Origin: Candidatus Iainarchaeum sp.
Lineage (GTDB): Archaea > Iainarchaeota > Iainarchaeia > Iainarchaeales > DTGL01
Direction of reading: 5' to 3'
Length of the DNA: 6,933 nt
NCBI GenBank assembly: GCA_021161055.1
Contig: JAGHBI010000023.1
Span: 1 to 6,933, forward strand
The translations under genes were made by a program, and so were the position numbers. Below the pieces are notes generated by a model. It did no database searches. It was not told where the DNA came from and worked only from the letters and a program-made list of their open reading frames with translations. Positions 1 through 4,682 of this stretch are shown piece by piece (within the stretch, counting starts at the first letter, position 1; each line of letters begins with the position of its first letter).

Positions 1-97
1 AAGAAATCCTTCCAATTTATTTCTTTCGGTTTTGTTCGCTTTGCGGTATCGCGGTAGAATACGGTTGTTAGGGTATGCGATGTGCATAAAAAAGTTC

Positions 98-109
98 GGA
101 AACGTTTCC
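98..109. repeat. 12-bp perfect palindrome GGAAACGTTTCC
   Basis: The sequence GGAAACGTTTCC equals its own reverse complement. A third half-site, GGAAAC, lies at 136-141, so 104-109 could alternatively pair with 136-141 in RNA around a weak inner AGTT/AACT stem (110-113 with 123-126). It lies about 60-70 bases upstream of the TATA-like box of the Nudix gene. A dimeric regulator could bind such a site, but no regulator gene is visible and the role is unknown. Confidence 0.35.
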
Positions 110-170
110 AGTTGTTACATTTAACTGTGCTTTCGGGAAACTGAAAAATCACACATAGAAAAATAATTAA

Positions 171-180
171 AAATAAAAAG
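171..180 (+). promoter_or_regulatory. TATA-like box for the Nudix gene
   Basis: The A/T tract AAATAAAAAG has its centre about 29 bases before ATG 205. This is the spacing expected for an archaeal TATA box feeding a transcript that begins at or next to the start codon. No Shine-Dalgarno site precedes the start, which fits leaderless initiation. The whole neighbourhood is A-rich, so the exact position is uncertain. Confidence 0.45.
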
Positions 181-204
181 CGTTTTTCTAATAGAATTTT
201 CGTT

Positions 205-678
205 ATGATGTGTGTGTTCCCTGTGGTGGGTATCGTTCTTAAAAAAGGCAGAGCTATATTGTTGCAAGAAAGAGCACAAGCACCATTTCAGGAATATCTC
301 ACCTTGCCTGTGGGAAAAATAAAGTGTGGGGAAACTATTTTTGAAGCATTTGAAAGAGAGGTAAAAGAAGAAACAGGGCTAGTGGTGCTGGAATCAAAAC
401 TAAAAGGGCTTGTAGAAGTTATGATTGCAAATCAAAGAACTCATACTTTAGTCGTGTTGTTAGAATCTACTAGATTTAAAGGGAAACTTAGGGCAAGTAG
501 AGAAGGCAAGCTCTACTGGGTGCGCGAAAAAGAATTGGAGCAGTTTAAAATAATGCCTGATATTAAGCTACTTTTTGGAGACTTTTTAGGGGATCATTTT
601 ATGTATGCAAATGTGCATCTAAAAATGACAAAAGCAGGTCCGATTCTAGATTCGCTTAAAAAAAGCATGTCAGCATAA
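205..678 (+). CDS. Nudix family hydrolase
   Basis: A 157-residue protein with a complete Nudix box: G37, E43, then R51-E52-V53-x-E55-E56-x-G58-L59, matching Gx5Ex7REUxEExGU exactly. The acidic residues bind divalent metal and the fold cleaves nucleoside diphosphates linked to another moiety. The stretch before the box reads LPVGK instead of the common LPGGK, so the first glycine of the pair is Val36. The size is normal for a single-domain MutT/NUDT-like enzyme. The substrate cannot be told: house-cleaning of damaged dNTPs, ADP-ribose-type substrates or other nucleotides are all possible. The start is ATG 205, followed at once by a second ATG at 208 that could serve equally. There is no Shine-Dalgarno site, and a TATA-like tract lies about 29 bases upstream. 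Arginine codons are mostly AGA, somewhat unlike the mixed AGG/CGC/AGA of the next gene; this is weak evidence for a different history. The next gene has its own TATA box, so this one is probably monocistronic. Confidence 0.9.
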   Translation: MMCVFPVVGIVLKKGRAILLQERAQAPFQEYLTLPVGKIKCGETIFEAFEREVKEETGLVVLESKLKGLVEVMIANQRTHTLVVLLESTRFKGKLRASREGKLYWVREKELEQFKIMPDIKLLFGDFLGDHFMYANVHLKMTKAGPILDSLKKSMSA

Positions 679-693
679 CTTCCTAAATTCAAA

Positions 694-703
694 TTTTAAA
701 TTA
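694..703 (+). promoter_or_regulatory. TATA-like box for the dphB operon
   Basis: TTTTAAATTA is centred about 32 bases before ATG 731. Transcription would start roughly at 722-727, leaving a leader of only a few bases or none. That argues against the in-frame TTG at 722 and for ATG 731 as the start of dphB. Confidence 0.5.
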
Positions 704-730
704 AACCCTCCAAAAATCTTATTGATTAAA

Positions 731-1486
731 ATGTTCTACCTAATAGGTCTTGGCTTAAAACCCGAACAGATAACTCTGGAAGCTCTAAATGCGATGAAAG
801 CTTGCTCAGAACTTTATTTTGATTCCTACACAAGCTGCTTTTCCGAAGGTGGCTTAGCGGAGCTTGAAAAGCTTGTTGGCAGGAAAATAGTTTCCTTGCA
901 GAGAGCGGAGATTGAAGAGCACTTTATTGAAAAGCTCAAGGAAGCAAGGGAAAAGAGCATAGCTCTGCTTGTTGTGGGCAATGCTCTGTTTGCAACCACC
1001 CACCTACAGCTTCTCATAGATTGCGCAAATTTGCAGGTTCCTTATAAATTCATTCCAGGAATTTCGCTCACAAACTACCTCGGCTTAACAGGCCTGAGCA
1101 ACTATCGCTTCGGTGAAACAGTAAGCATAGTTATGCCAGAACCAAACTATGCTCCAGAATCCTTCTATGATAAGATTGCGCGCAACTACAAAAACAATCT
1201 GCACACGCTATGTTTAATCGATATAAAGAATGGCAAACCAGCAAGCGTAAAAGATGCCTTGCAGAGATTGCTCGAAATAGAGGAAACGCGCAATGAGAAA
1301 ATAATTAAAGATGCTCTAATAATTATTATTAGTAGCTTGGGAAGTAAGAAGCAGAGCATTGTTGCAGGCAAAGCCTCAGAGATCATGCATAAAGAATTTG
1401 CAAGGCCGGCTTCACTAATAATATGCTCAAAACTAAGCGAAAAGGAAAGGGAGGCTTTACATGCTCTGCATAGGGTGAAATTATGA
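731..1486 (+). CDS. dphB: Diphthine synthase (diphthamide biosynthesis methyltransferase)
   Basis: DphB uses S-adenosylmethionine to methylate the modified histidine of elongation factor 2 during diphthamide synthesis in the cytoplasm. The 251-residue product shows the family from end to end: N-terminal FYLIGLGL (2-9), ATTH (88-91), LTGL near 119-122, SFYDK (144-148) and LHTLCLIDIK (157-166). It looks about 10-20 residues shorter at the C-terminus than the Pyrococcus enzyme. The GDP motif of the family reads GNA here (83-85), replacing the Asp that I recall as a cofactor-binding residue (Asp87 in P. horikoshii). The segment usually written HAPSI or HNASI reads IPGISL (108-113). The fold is clear, but methylation capacity could differ. 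ATG 731 is chosen over TTG 722 because family members begin directly with this strand and the TATA spacing fits. Its stop overlaps the next start (ATGA). Confidence 0.9.
   Translation: MFYLIGLGLKPEQITLEALNAMKACSELYFDSYTSCFSEGGLAELEKLVGRKIVSLQRAEIEEHFIEKLKEAREKSIALLVVGNALFATTHLQLLIDCANLQVPYKFIPGISLTNYLGLTGLSNYRFGETVSIVMPEPNYAPESFYDKIARNYKNNLHTLCLIDIKNGKPASVKDALQRLLEIEETRNEKIIKDALIIIISSLGSKKQSIVAGKASEIMHKEFARPASLIICSKLSEKEREALHALHRVKL
1474..1478 (+). promoter_or_regulatory. Shine-Dalgarno site for the DUF357 gene
   Basis: GGTGA lies inside the end of dphB, four bases before ATG 1483. It matches the anti-Shine-Dalgarno sequence expected at the archaeal 16S 3' end. Together with the ATGA overlap it indicates coupled translation of the two genes. 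Confidence 0.6.
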
Positions 1487-1773
1487 GCCTGCTCGAAGAA
1501 CTTAAATTAAGGGTGCAAAAATACGAAAGCTTAACAAGAGAGGCACTCGAACAGGTGCAGATAATACCATCAAAAGGCACAAAACAGCGCGAGCTTGCGG
1601 AGCAGTTCTTAAAGGTGGCTCGTGATTATTACAGCGATGCAAAATTTTATGCCGATAAAGGCGATAATATTACCGCGCTCGCAGCATTCTCCTACGCGCA
1701 TGCATGGCTGGATGCTGGCGTAAAGGCAGGCTTTTTAAAGGGTGAAAACGAAAGATTATTCATGCAGCCGTGA
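1483..1773 (+). CDS. DUF357 family protein
   Basis: A 96-residue, mostly helical, charged, soluble protein. The C-terminal half carries the pattern of the archaeal DUF357 family: Y50-S-D-A-K (50-54), KGD (59-61) and YAHAWLDAG (71-79), followed by VKAGFL. The arrangement suggests a small helical bundle with a helix-turn-helix hairpin resembling TPR or HEPN-like bundles, but no catalytic residues can be identified and the function of the family is unknown to me. The start ATG overlaps the dphB stop by four bases and has a GGTGA site four bases upstream, so expression with dphB is very likely. The next gene follows after four bases. Loss of charge or frame is not seen and the gene looks intact. 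Confidence 0.85.
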   Translation: MSLLEELKLRVQKYESLTREALEQVQIIPSKGTKQRELAEQFLKVARDYYSDAKFYADKGDNITALAAFSYAHAWLDAGVKAGFLKGENERLFMQP

Positions 1774-1774
1774 T
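1770..1774 (+). promoter_or_regulatory. Shine-Dalgarno site overlapping the DUF357 stop codon
   Basis: GTGAT contains the TGA stop of the DUF357 gene (1771-1773) and sits three bases before ATG 1778. This is a short but complementary site. It favours ATG 1778 over the GTG at 1742, which lies inside the DUF357 gene with no site. Confidence 0.45.
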
Positions 1775-1777
1775 AAT

Positions 1778-2245
1778 ATGAGCATATACGATTCGACAAA
1801 GGCTTTTGCATTCGGCTTTGAGGTTAAAAAACTCAAGTATTTGGCGCTTGTAGTTATTCTCACAGCAGTAATTGCATTGCTCGCTATGTTTATTTCAACA
1901 GCATTCAACCAAGCTATAGAGGCAAGTTTTTTCGATAACCCGATAAACCTTCAGGAAAAGGCATATACTCTTCTAGAGGTGAAGGTTACAAACGTAACGG
2001 GAAGCGATGCGAGCAATGTAGAGGTTACTGTAAGCGCAAAGGATAAGAGCGCCATATTTGTTGGTCCATGGCATGAAGAAAGGAAGATTATTCCCACAAT
2101 AGAGCGCAATCAGTACAGAAAGCGCCACTTCTTAATAGTGCCAAGAAGGGGCATAAGTGAAGGAAGCTACATTATAAGTGTGAAGGTTACTATGAATTCT
2201 CATGTTTTCGAAAAAGAGTTAGCGCTCGTAGTAAAACCGAGGTAA
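1778..2245 (+). CDS. Single-pass membrane protein with exposed beta-rich domain
   Basis: A 155-residue protein I cannot assign to a named family. Residues 1-20 are a short tail ending in the basic cluster KKLK, and residues about 21-43 form one strongly hydrophobic helix. By the positive-inside rule the N-terminus is cytoplasmic and residues 44-155 lie outside the membrane. That domain alternates hydrophobic and polar residues (LLEVKVTNVTG near 65-75, VEVTVSAKD, SYIISVKVTM), as in immunoglobulin-like or CARDB-type beta sandwiches. An NVT sequon for possible N-glycosylation is at 72-74. There is no cleavage motif that would release the domain, so the helix is probably an anchor. The gene is the last of the dphB unit, four bases after DUF357. 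Its stop codon touches the stop of the convergent acylphosphatase gene without a spacer. Confidence 0.8.
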   Translation: MSIYDSTKAFAFGFEVKKLKYLALVVILTAVIALLAMFISTAFNQAIEASFFDNPINLQEKAYTLLEVKVTNVTGSDASNVEVTVSAKDKSAIFVGPWHEERKIIPTIERNQYRKRHFLIVPRRGISEGSYIISVKVTMNSHVFEKELALVVKPR

Positions 2246-2527
2246 TCAGTATTCAATCCTAAAGCCGTTGTATGCATTGCTTGCCTGCTGCCATTTCACC
2301 TCAATCCTTTCAACGCTCGCAGCAGGAGGCCCAATCCTTACTTTTTCAATCAGTTCTTTTATGCAATCTTCGCTGCCTTCAGCAACTATCTCAACGCTAC
2401 CATCAGGCATATTCCTTACATACCCTTGCAGACCAAGTCGAGAAGCCCAATCGCGGGTAAAAGCTCTAAAGAAAACCCCCTGAACATGTCCATAAACACG
2501 GATGTAAGCAGCCTTTTTCGCTGGCAT
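2246..2527 (-). CDS. acyP: Acylphosphatase
   Basis: A 93-residue enzyme that hydrolyses the carboxyl-phosphate bond of small acyl phosphates such as acetyl or carbamoyl phosphate. The phosphate-binding loop is GHVQGVFFR (13-21), ending in the catalytic Arg21. The second catalytic residue is Asn39 in GYVRNMPDGSVE (35-46). Length and the compact alpha/beta ferredoxin-like pattern are typical of the family, and the C-terminus ends in the usual aromatic strand (FRIEY). ATG 2527 is the only sensible start and gives the usual short lead into the first strand. No Shine-Dalgarno site is present. A TATA-like box 25 bases upstream overlaps the stop codon of the HD gene, so the gene probably has its own leaderless transcript despite following another minus-strand gene by only 23 bases. 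Confidence 0.95.
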   Translation of the reverse strand: MPAKKAAYIRVYGHVQGVFFRAFTRDWASRLGLQGYVRNMPDGSVEIVAEGSEDCIKELIEKVRIGPPAASVERIEVKWQQASNAYNGFRIEY

Positions 2528-2549
2528 AAAAAAACGTAAGGATGTAATG

Positions 2550-2556
2550 TTTATAA
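2550..2556 (-). promoter_or_regulatory. TATA-like box for acylphosphatase, overlapping the HD stop codon
   Basis: Read on the minus strand, TTATAAA contains the TAA stop (2553-2551) of the HD gene and is centred about 25 bases before the acylphosphatase ATG at 2527. That is the spacing of a leaderless archaeal promoter. It allows separate expression of the small enzyme from within the tail of its neighbour. Confidence 0.5.
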
Positions 2557-3177
2557 TTCTTTATAAGCTTCTTTGAATCTCTCCAGGTCTTTCAGGATTT
2601 CCCTGCATTTTTCCTCTAAATACTTAAATCGTTCCTTTCCAATCTGCTTCCCTGTGCGCGTAAAGAACGGCATTCCGCAGTAGTTCTTCTTCAGTTTTTG
2701 TATCTCGCCCAGCATTATCTGCAGCGCTTCGTGTTGCATAAGTCCGGCTTTTGCATATGCTGCAAGCCATCTGTATAGTGCTGCTGGCCCGGTTGCATCC
2801 AGCTTGTCTGCATCGAAGAGCACGCAAGCTTCTAGCGTTTCAGGTTTTCTGGGGTCATCCACGCTATGCATAGAAATCGCCTCTGCAATTTTTTCGATCT
2901 CTTCTTCAGAATAGCCGCATTCTTTCAAAAAGGGCCTGCACATCTCAGCACCTTTTTTTGCGTGGTTTGCATCGCCATACTTTGGAATGGCTATATCATG
3001 CAGTATTGCTGCAGGAATAGTTATTGATGAATCAGCATTTTCCTTCTGAGATAAAAGCTTTGCCCAGAAGACAACGCGTATTATATGGTCTATATTATGC
3101 AGACAATCCGGCTTATTCACTTCAAAATATTTTTTTACCTTTTCAAATAGCATTTTTTGCCTGGGTTCATCGAACAT
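2551..3177 (-). CDS. HD-domain phosphohydrolase
   Basis: A 208-residue soluble HD-superfamily hydrolase. The metal-binding residues are visible in order: H31 in HNIDHIIRV (27-35), H60-D61 in AAILHDI (56-62), H72 in NHAKKGAE (71-78), H104 in SMHS (102-105) and D124 in FDADKLDA (121-128). Proteins of this type (the YedJ/RNase Y-like HD group) cleave phosphomonoesters or phosphodiesters with two divalent metals. The true substrate of this branch is not known and nucleotides or cyclic nucleotides are only possibilities. The C-terminal 45 residues are charged and helical. No regulatory or membrane domain is attached. ATG 3177 is chosen because a TATA-like box lies about 27 bases upstream and there is no Shine-Dalgarno site. 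The gene lies between acylphosphatase and a CYTH-like gene, both also tied to phosphate chemistry. Confidence 0.9.
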   Translation of the reverse strand: MFDEPRQKMLFEKVKKYFEVNKPDCLHNIDHIIRVVFWAKLLSQKENADSSITIPAAILHDIAIPKYGDANHAKKGAEMCRPFLKECGYSEEEIEKIAEAISMHSVDDPRKPETLEACVLFDADKLDATGPAALYRWLAAYAKAGLMQHEALQIMLGEIQKLKKNYCGMPFFTRTGKQIGKERFKYLEEKCREILKDLERFKEAYKEL

Positions 3178-3200
3178 ATTAACGAATATTGTTGGAGAGG

Positions 3201-3207
3201 TTATAAA
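3201..3207 (-). promoter_or_regulatory. TATA-like box for the HD-domain gene
   Basis: On the minus strand the tract TTTATAA lies in the 54-base gap between the CYTH stop and the HD start. Its centre is about 27 bases before ATG 3177, indicating a leaderless transcript separate from the CYTH gene. Confidence 0.55.
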
Positions 3208-3231
3208 AACCTATTTTTAATTATGTCAGCG

Positions 3232-3768
3232 TTACATGCGTGCGCAGAGCACCTTCCTCATTATTTCCGGAACAGACTCGGATAATCTTTCAATAATTCC
3301 AATTTTTTCCAGCATTTCATCGAGCGCTTCCTCGCTAAGAGCTTCAACCTCTACTGTTGGCTTGAATCCTTTTATATCCTCAATGAAGATTCTCATTCCA
3401 TTAAGATGATATTCCCAGCCTTCTCTGAAATACTCAAAGCCCTTTATCAGAAAATCTCCAAAGCGCTTCCTTATAAAATCAAAAGCTTCTTCCGCATTGT
3501 CGAATTCCTTTCGCAGAATGATATCATCTCTCTTGCCACGTGGAAGCCATTCAGTAACCTTATGAATCAGAACAATGTTTTTTGTTGGCCAGTTGTTTAC
3601 CGTGTAGACTCTGAGCCTTATAAATTCCCTGCTTAGATCAATCTTCCCGGATTTCGGAACAAAGACAATATCTGTGTAGCAGTAGTAATTTTTGAATTCT
3701 GCTCCAAGTCGTTCGACTTTTTTCCTCGTTTCTTCAATGTCCTTAATTACGCCACGTGCTGTAATCAT
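3232..3768 (-). CDS. CYTH-like protein (class IV adenylate cyclase family), degenerate N-terminal motif
   Basis: The 178-residue protein follows the class IV adenylate cyclase/triphosphatase (CYTH) layout. It has an N-terminal strand, a helix ending in LGA (21-23), a TDIVF strand (32-36), FIRLRVY (49-55) with the basic pair R51/R53, IVLIHK (65-70), the KEFDNAEEAFDFI helix region (87-99), a FREGW strand with R115, and FIEDIKG plus TVEVEA (138-143) with E140 and E142. CYTH enzymes bind triphosphates and two metals in a beta tunnel. The hallmark ExExK in the first strand is missing: positions 3, 5 and 7 are Thr, Arg and Val. The basic and C-terminal acidic residues remain, so ligand binding may persist while metal-dependent catalysis is doubtful. 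A triphosphate sensor is conceivable, as is a divergent enzyme. ATG 3768 is the only good start and shares a symmetric TATA element with the divergent por operon. Confidence 0.75.
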   Translation of the reverse strand: MITARGVIKDIEETRKKVERLGAEFKNYYCYTDIVFVPKSGKIDLSREFIRLRVYTVNNWPTKNIVLIHKVTEWLPRGKRDDIILRKEFDNAEEAFDFIRKRFGDFLIKGFEYFREGWEYHLNGMRIFIEDIKGFKPTVEVEALSEEALDEMLEKIGIIERLSESVPEIMRKVLCARM

Positions 3769-3793
3769 TCACCAAAAAACAAAAACCCAAACC

Positions 3794-3799
3794 TTTAAA
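3794..3799. promoter_or_regulatory. Symmetric TATA element between CYTH and por genes
   Basis: The 56-base divergent gap holds one good TATA candidate, the palindrome TTTAAA. It is centred 28.5 bases from ATG 3825 on the plus strand and 28.5 bases from ATG 3768 on the minus strand. Read in either direction it continues into A/T (TTTAAATTATT or ATTTAAAGG). Both genes lack a usable Shine-Dalgarno site, so leaderless transcription in both directions from one box is plausible. Confidence 0.5.
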
Positions 3800-3824
3800 T
3801 TATTTGCGCATTTTATTGTGCAAT

Positions 3825-4379
3825 ATGCCATTAAAAGAGGTTAGAATTCACGGCAGAGGCGGTCAGGGCGCTGTCACCGCCAGCGAGGTGCTTGCGGTTG
3901 CTGCTTTTTATGATGGAAAGTACTGTCAGGCTTTTCCGAGTTTTGGTGTTGAAAGGCGCGGCGCCCCGGTTGAGGCATTTACGCGAATTGCTGATGAACC
4001 AATAAATATACGCGAGCACGTTTATGAGCCTGACTATGTTATTCTGCTGGACCCCACATTGCTTTTCAGTGTGGATGTTGCTCGCGGTGTAAAGGATAGC
4101 GGGATTATAATAATCAATTCAAACAGGCCCGCAAGCGAATTCGGGCTCAATACAAAAGCGAAGGTTGAAACAATTGATATGACTGCTGCTGCAATGGAGA
4201 TAATAGGCAAGCCATTTGTGAATATTGCTTCTTTAGGAGCATTCGCAGCAATAACCAACGAAGTAACCCTTGAAAGCGTTTTCAAGGCAATAGATCAGGA
4301 GTTTGCTCATAAAAAGGCCATTGGCGAGCTAAACAAAAAGGCAGCAGAAAAGCTCTACAAAATGTTTAAAGGTGAATGA
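3825..4379 (+). CDS. porC: Pyruvate:ferredoxin oxidoreductase, gamma subunit
   Basis: The gamma subunit (also called PorG) is part of the alpha-beta-gamma-delta complex that oxidises pyruvate with CoA to acetyl-CoA and CO2, reducing ferredoxin. The 184-residue product has the family's opening GRGGQG (10-15) and the conserved SFGVERRGAPVEAFTRI (39-55), which form the Rossmann-like domain contacting CoA and the other subunits. Length is normal. ATG 3825 is chosen over the upstream TTG at 3804 because homologues begin just before the VRIHGRGGQG strand and because a TATA element lies 28.5 bases away, leaving no leader for an earlier start. It is the first gene of the operon. The delta gene follows after one base if TTG 4381 is the delta start. 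The same gamma subunit can serve 2-ketoisovalerate oxidoreductases in some archaea, so substrate identity rests on the whole complex. Confidence 0.93.
   Translation: MPLKEVRIHGRGGQGAVTASEVLAVAAFYDGKYCQAFPSFGVERRGAPVEAFTRIADEPINIREHVYEPDYVILLDPTLLFSVDVARGVKDSGIIIINSNRPASEFGLNTKAKVETIDMTAAAMEIIGKPFVNIASLGAFAAITNEVTLESVFKAIDQEFAHKKAIGELNKKAAEKLYKMFKGE
4371..4375 (+). promoter_or_regulatory. Shine-Dalgarno site placing the porD start
   Basis: GGTGA lies just before the gamma stop codon (4377-4379). It is five bases before TTG 4381, the same kind of spacing seen for the DUF357 gene. It overlaps the alternative GTG start at 4372 and so cannot serve that start. Confidence 0.5.
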
Positions 4380-4380
4380 T

Positions 4381-4674
4381 TTGACCAATAAAAAAACCAG
4401 TGGAAAGGGGACGGAATTCACTGTGGGAGCGGTTATAAAAGAACCTGGTTCAACCGTAAGGAACAAAACTGGTGGCTGGCGCGCAATGAGACCTGTTATT
4501 GACCAAAATAAATGTGTGAAATGCGGCACATGCTGGATGTATTGCCCAGAAGGAGCAATAAAGAAGGATAAGAACGGAAACTTTGTAATAGACTATGATT
4601 ATTGCAAGGGTTGTGGCATCTGCGCCAATGAATGCCCTGTGAAGGCAATAAAGATGGAATTGGAGAAAAAATAG
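4381..4674 (+). CDS. porD: Pyruvate:ferredoxin oxidoreductase, delta (ferredoxin-like) subunit
   Basis: A 97-residue 2[4Fe-4S] electron-transfer subunit that carries electrons from the beta-subunit cluster to ferredoxin. Cluster one is bound by C45, C48, C51 and C55 (CVKCGTCWMYCP) and cluster two by C75, C78, C81 and C85 (CKGCGICANECP), each CP loop contributing the fourth ligand of the other cluster in this fold. The N-terminal 40 residues with GSTVRNKTGGWRAMRPVID are the usual extension of Por/Vor delta subunits that docks onto the complex. The start is uncertain: GTG 4372 would add three residues and overlap porC by eight bases, but has no ribosome site. TTG 4381 has GGTGA five bases upstream and begins one base after the porC stop, so it is preferred. 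The alpha gene follows after eight bases. Confidence 0.93.
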   Translation: MTNKKTSGKGTEFTVGAVIKEPGSTVRNKTGGWRAMRPVIDQNKCVKCGTCWMYCPEGAIKKDKNGNFVIDYDYCKGCGICANECPVKAIKMELEKK

Positions 4675-4678
4675 GTGG
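4673..4678 (+). promoter_or_regulatory. Shine-Dalgarno site for porA overlapping the porD stop
   Basis: AGGTGG uses the last two bases of the porD TAG stop (4672-4674) and lies four bases before ATG 4683. It excludes the longer in-frame extension back into porD and suggests that ribosomes ending on porD restart on porA. Confidence 0.6.
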
Positions 4679-4682
4679 TTTT

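Larger units (their letters stand above)
1..204. other. 5' flank without a confident gene
   Basis: No reading frame here could be assigned to a protein family. A plus-strand frame is open from the edge to a stop at 122-124, and a minus-strand frame starting at ATG 87 is open to the left edge, but both are short, unrecognisable and lack a ribosome site or a well-placed TATA element. The right part (about 160-180) is strongly A-rich and looks like the promoter of the following Nudix gene. The middle holds a perfect palindrome and a third copy of its half-site. The stretch is best treated as an intergenic region, possibly carrying the edge of a neighbouring gene. Confidence 0.5.

Noticed and set aside
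1..87. Minus-strand frame from ATG 87 open to the left edge (29 residues, basic)
   Set aside because: No ribosome site and no TATA-like tract about 25-30 bases upstream; the peptide matches no family I know. It could be the start of a divergent gene but cannot be supported.
2..124. Plus-strand frame open from the left edge to a TAA at 122-124
   Set aside because: About 40 residues with no recognisable motif; an open frame of this size arises by chance, and the palindrome falls inside it.
722..730. TTG 722 as the dphB start
   Set aside because: Adds three residues not expected in the family, and lies at or before the predicted transcription start; ATG 731 fits better.
1742..1777. GTG 1742 as start of the membrane protein
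   Set aside because: Would overlap DUF357 by 32 bases with no ribosome site and add a tail with two cysteines unlike an anchor leader; ATG 1778 has a site and normal spacing.
3804..3824. TTG 3804 as the porC start
   Set aside because: It lies within 10 bases of the TATA element, so the transcript would not contain it.
3766..4390. Shared GGTGAATGATT at 3763-3773 (minus) and 4371-4381 (plus)
   Set aside because: Both are start/stop junctions built from GGTGA plus ATG-like triplets; an 11-base match here is likely coincidence rather than a repeat.
4632..4682. Longer N-terminus of porA starting inside porD
   Set aside because: The extra 17 residues are an out-of-frame reading of the second porD cluster region; ATG 4683 has a good ribosome site.
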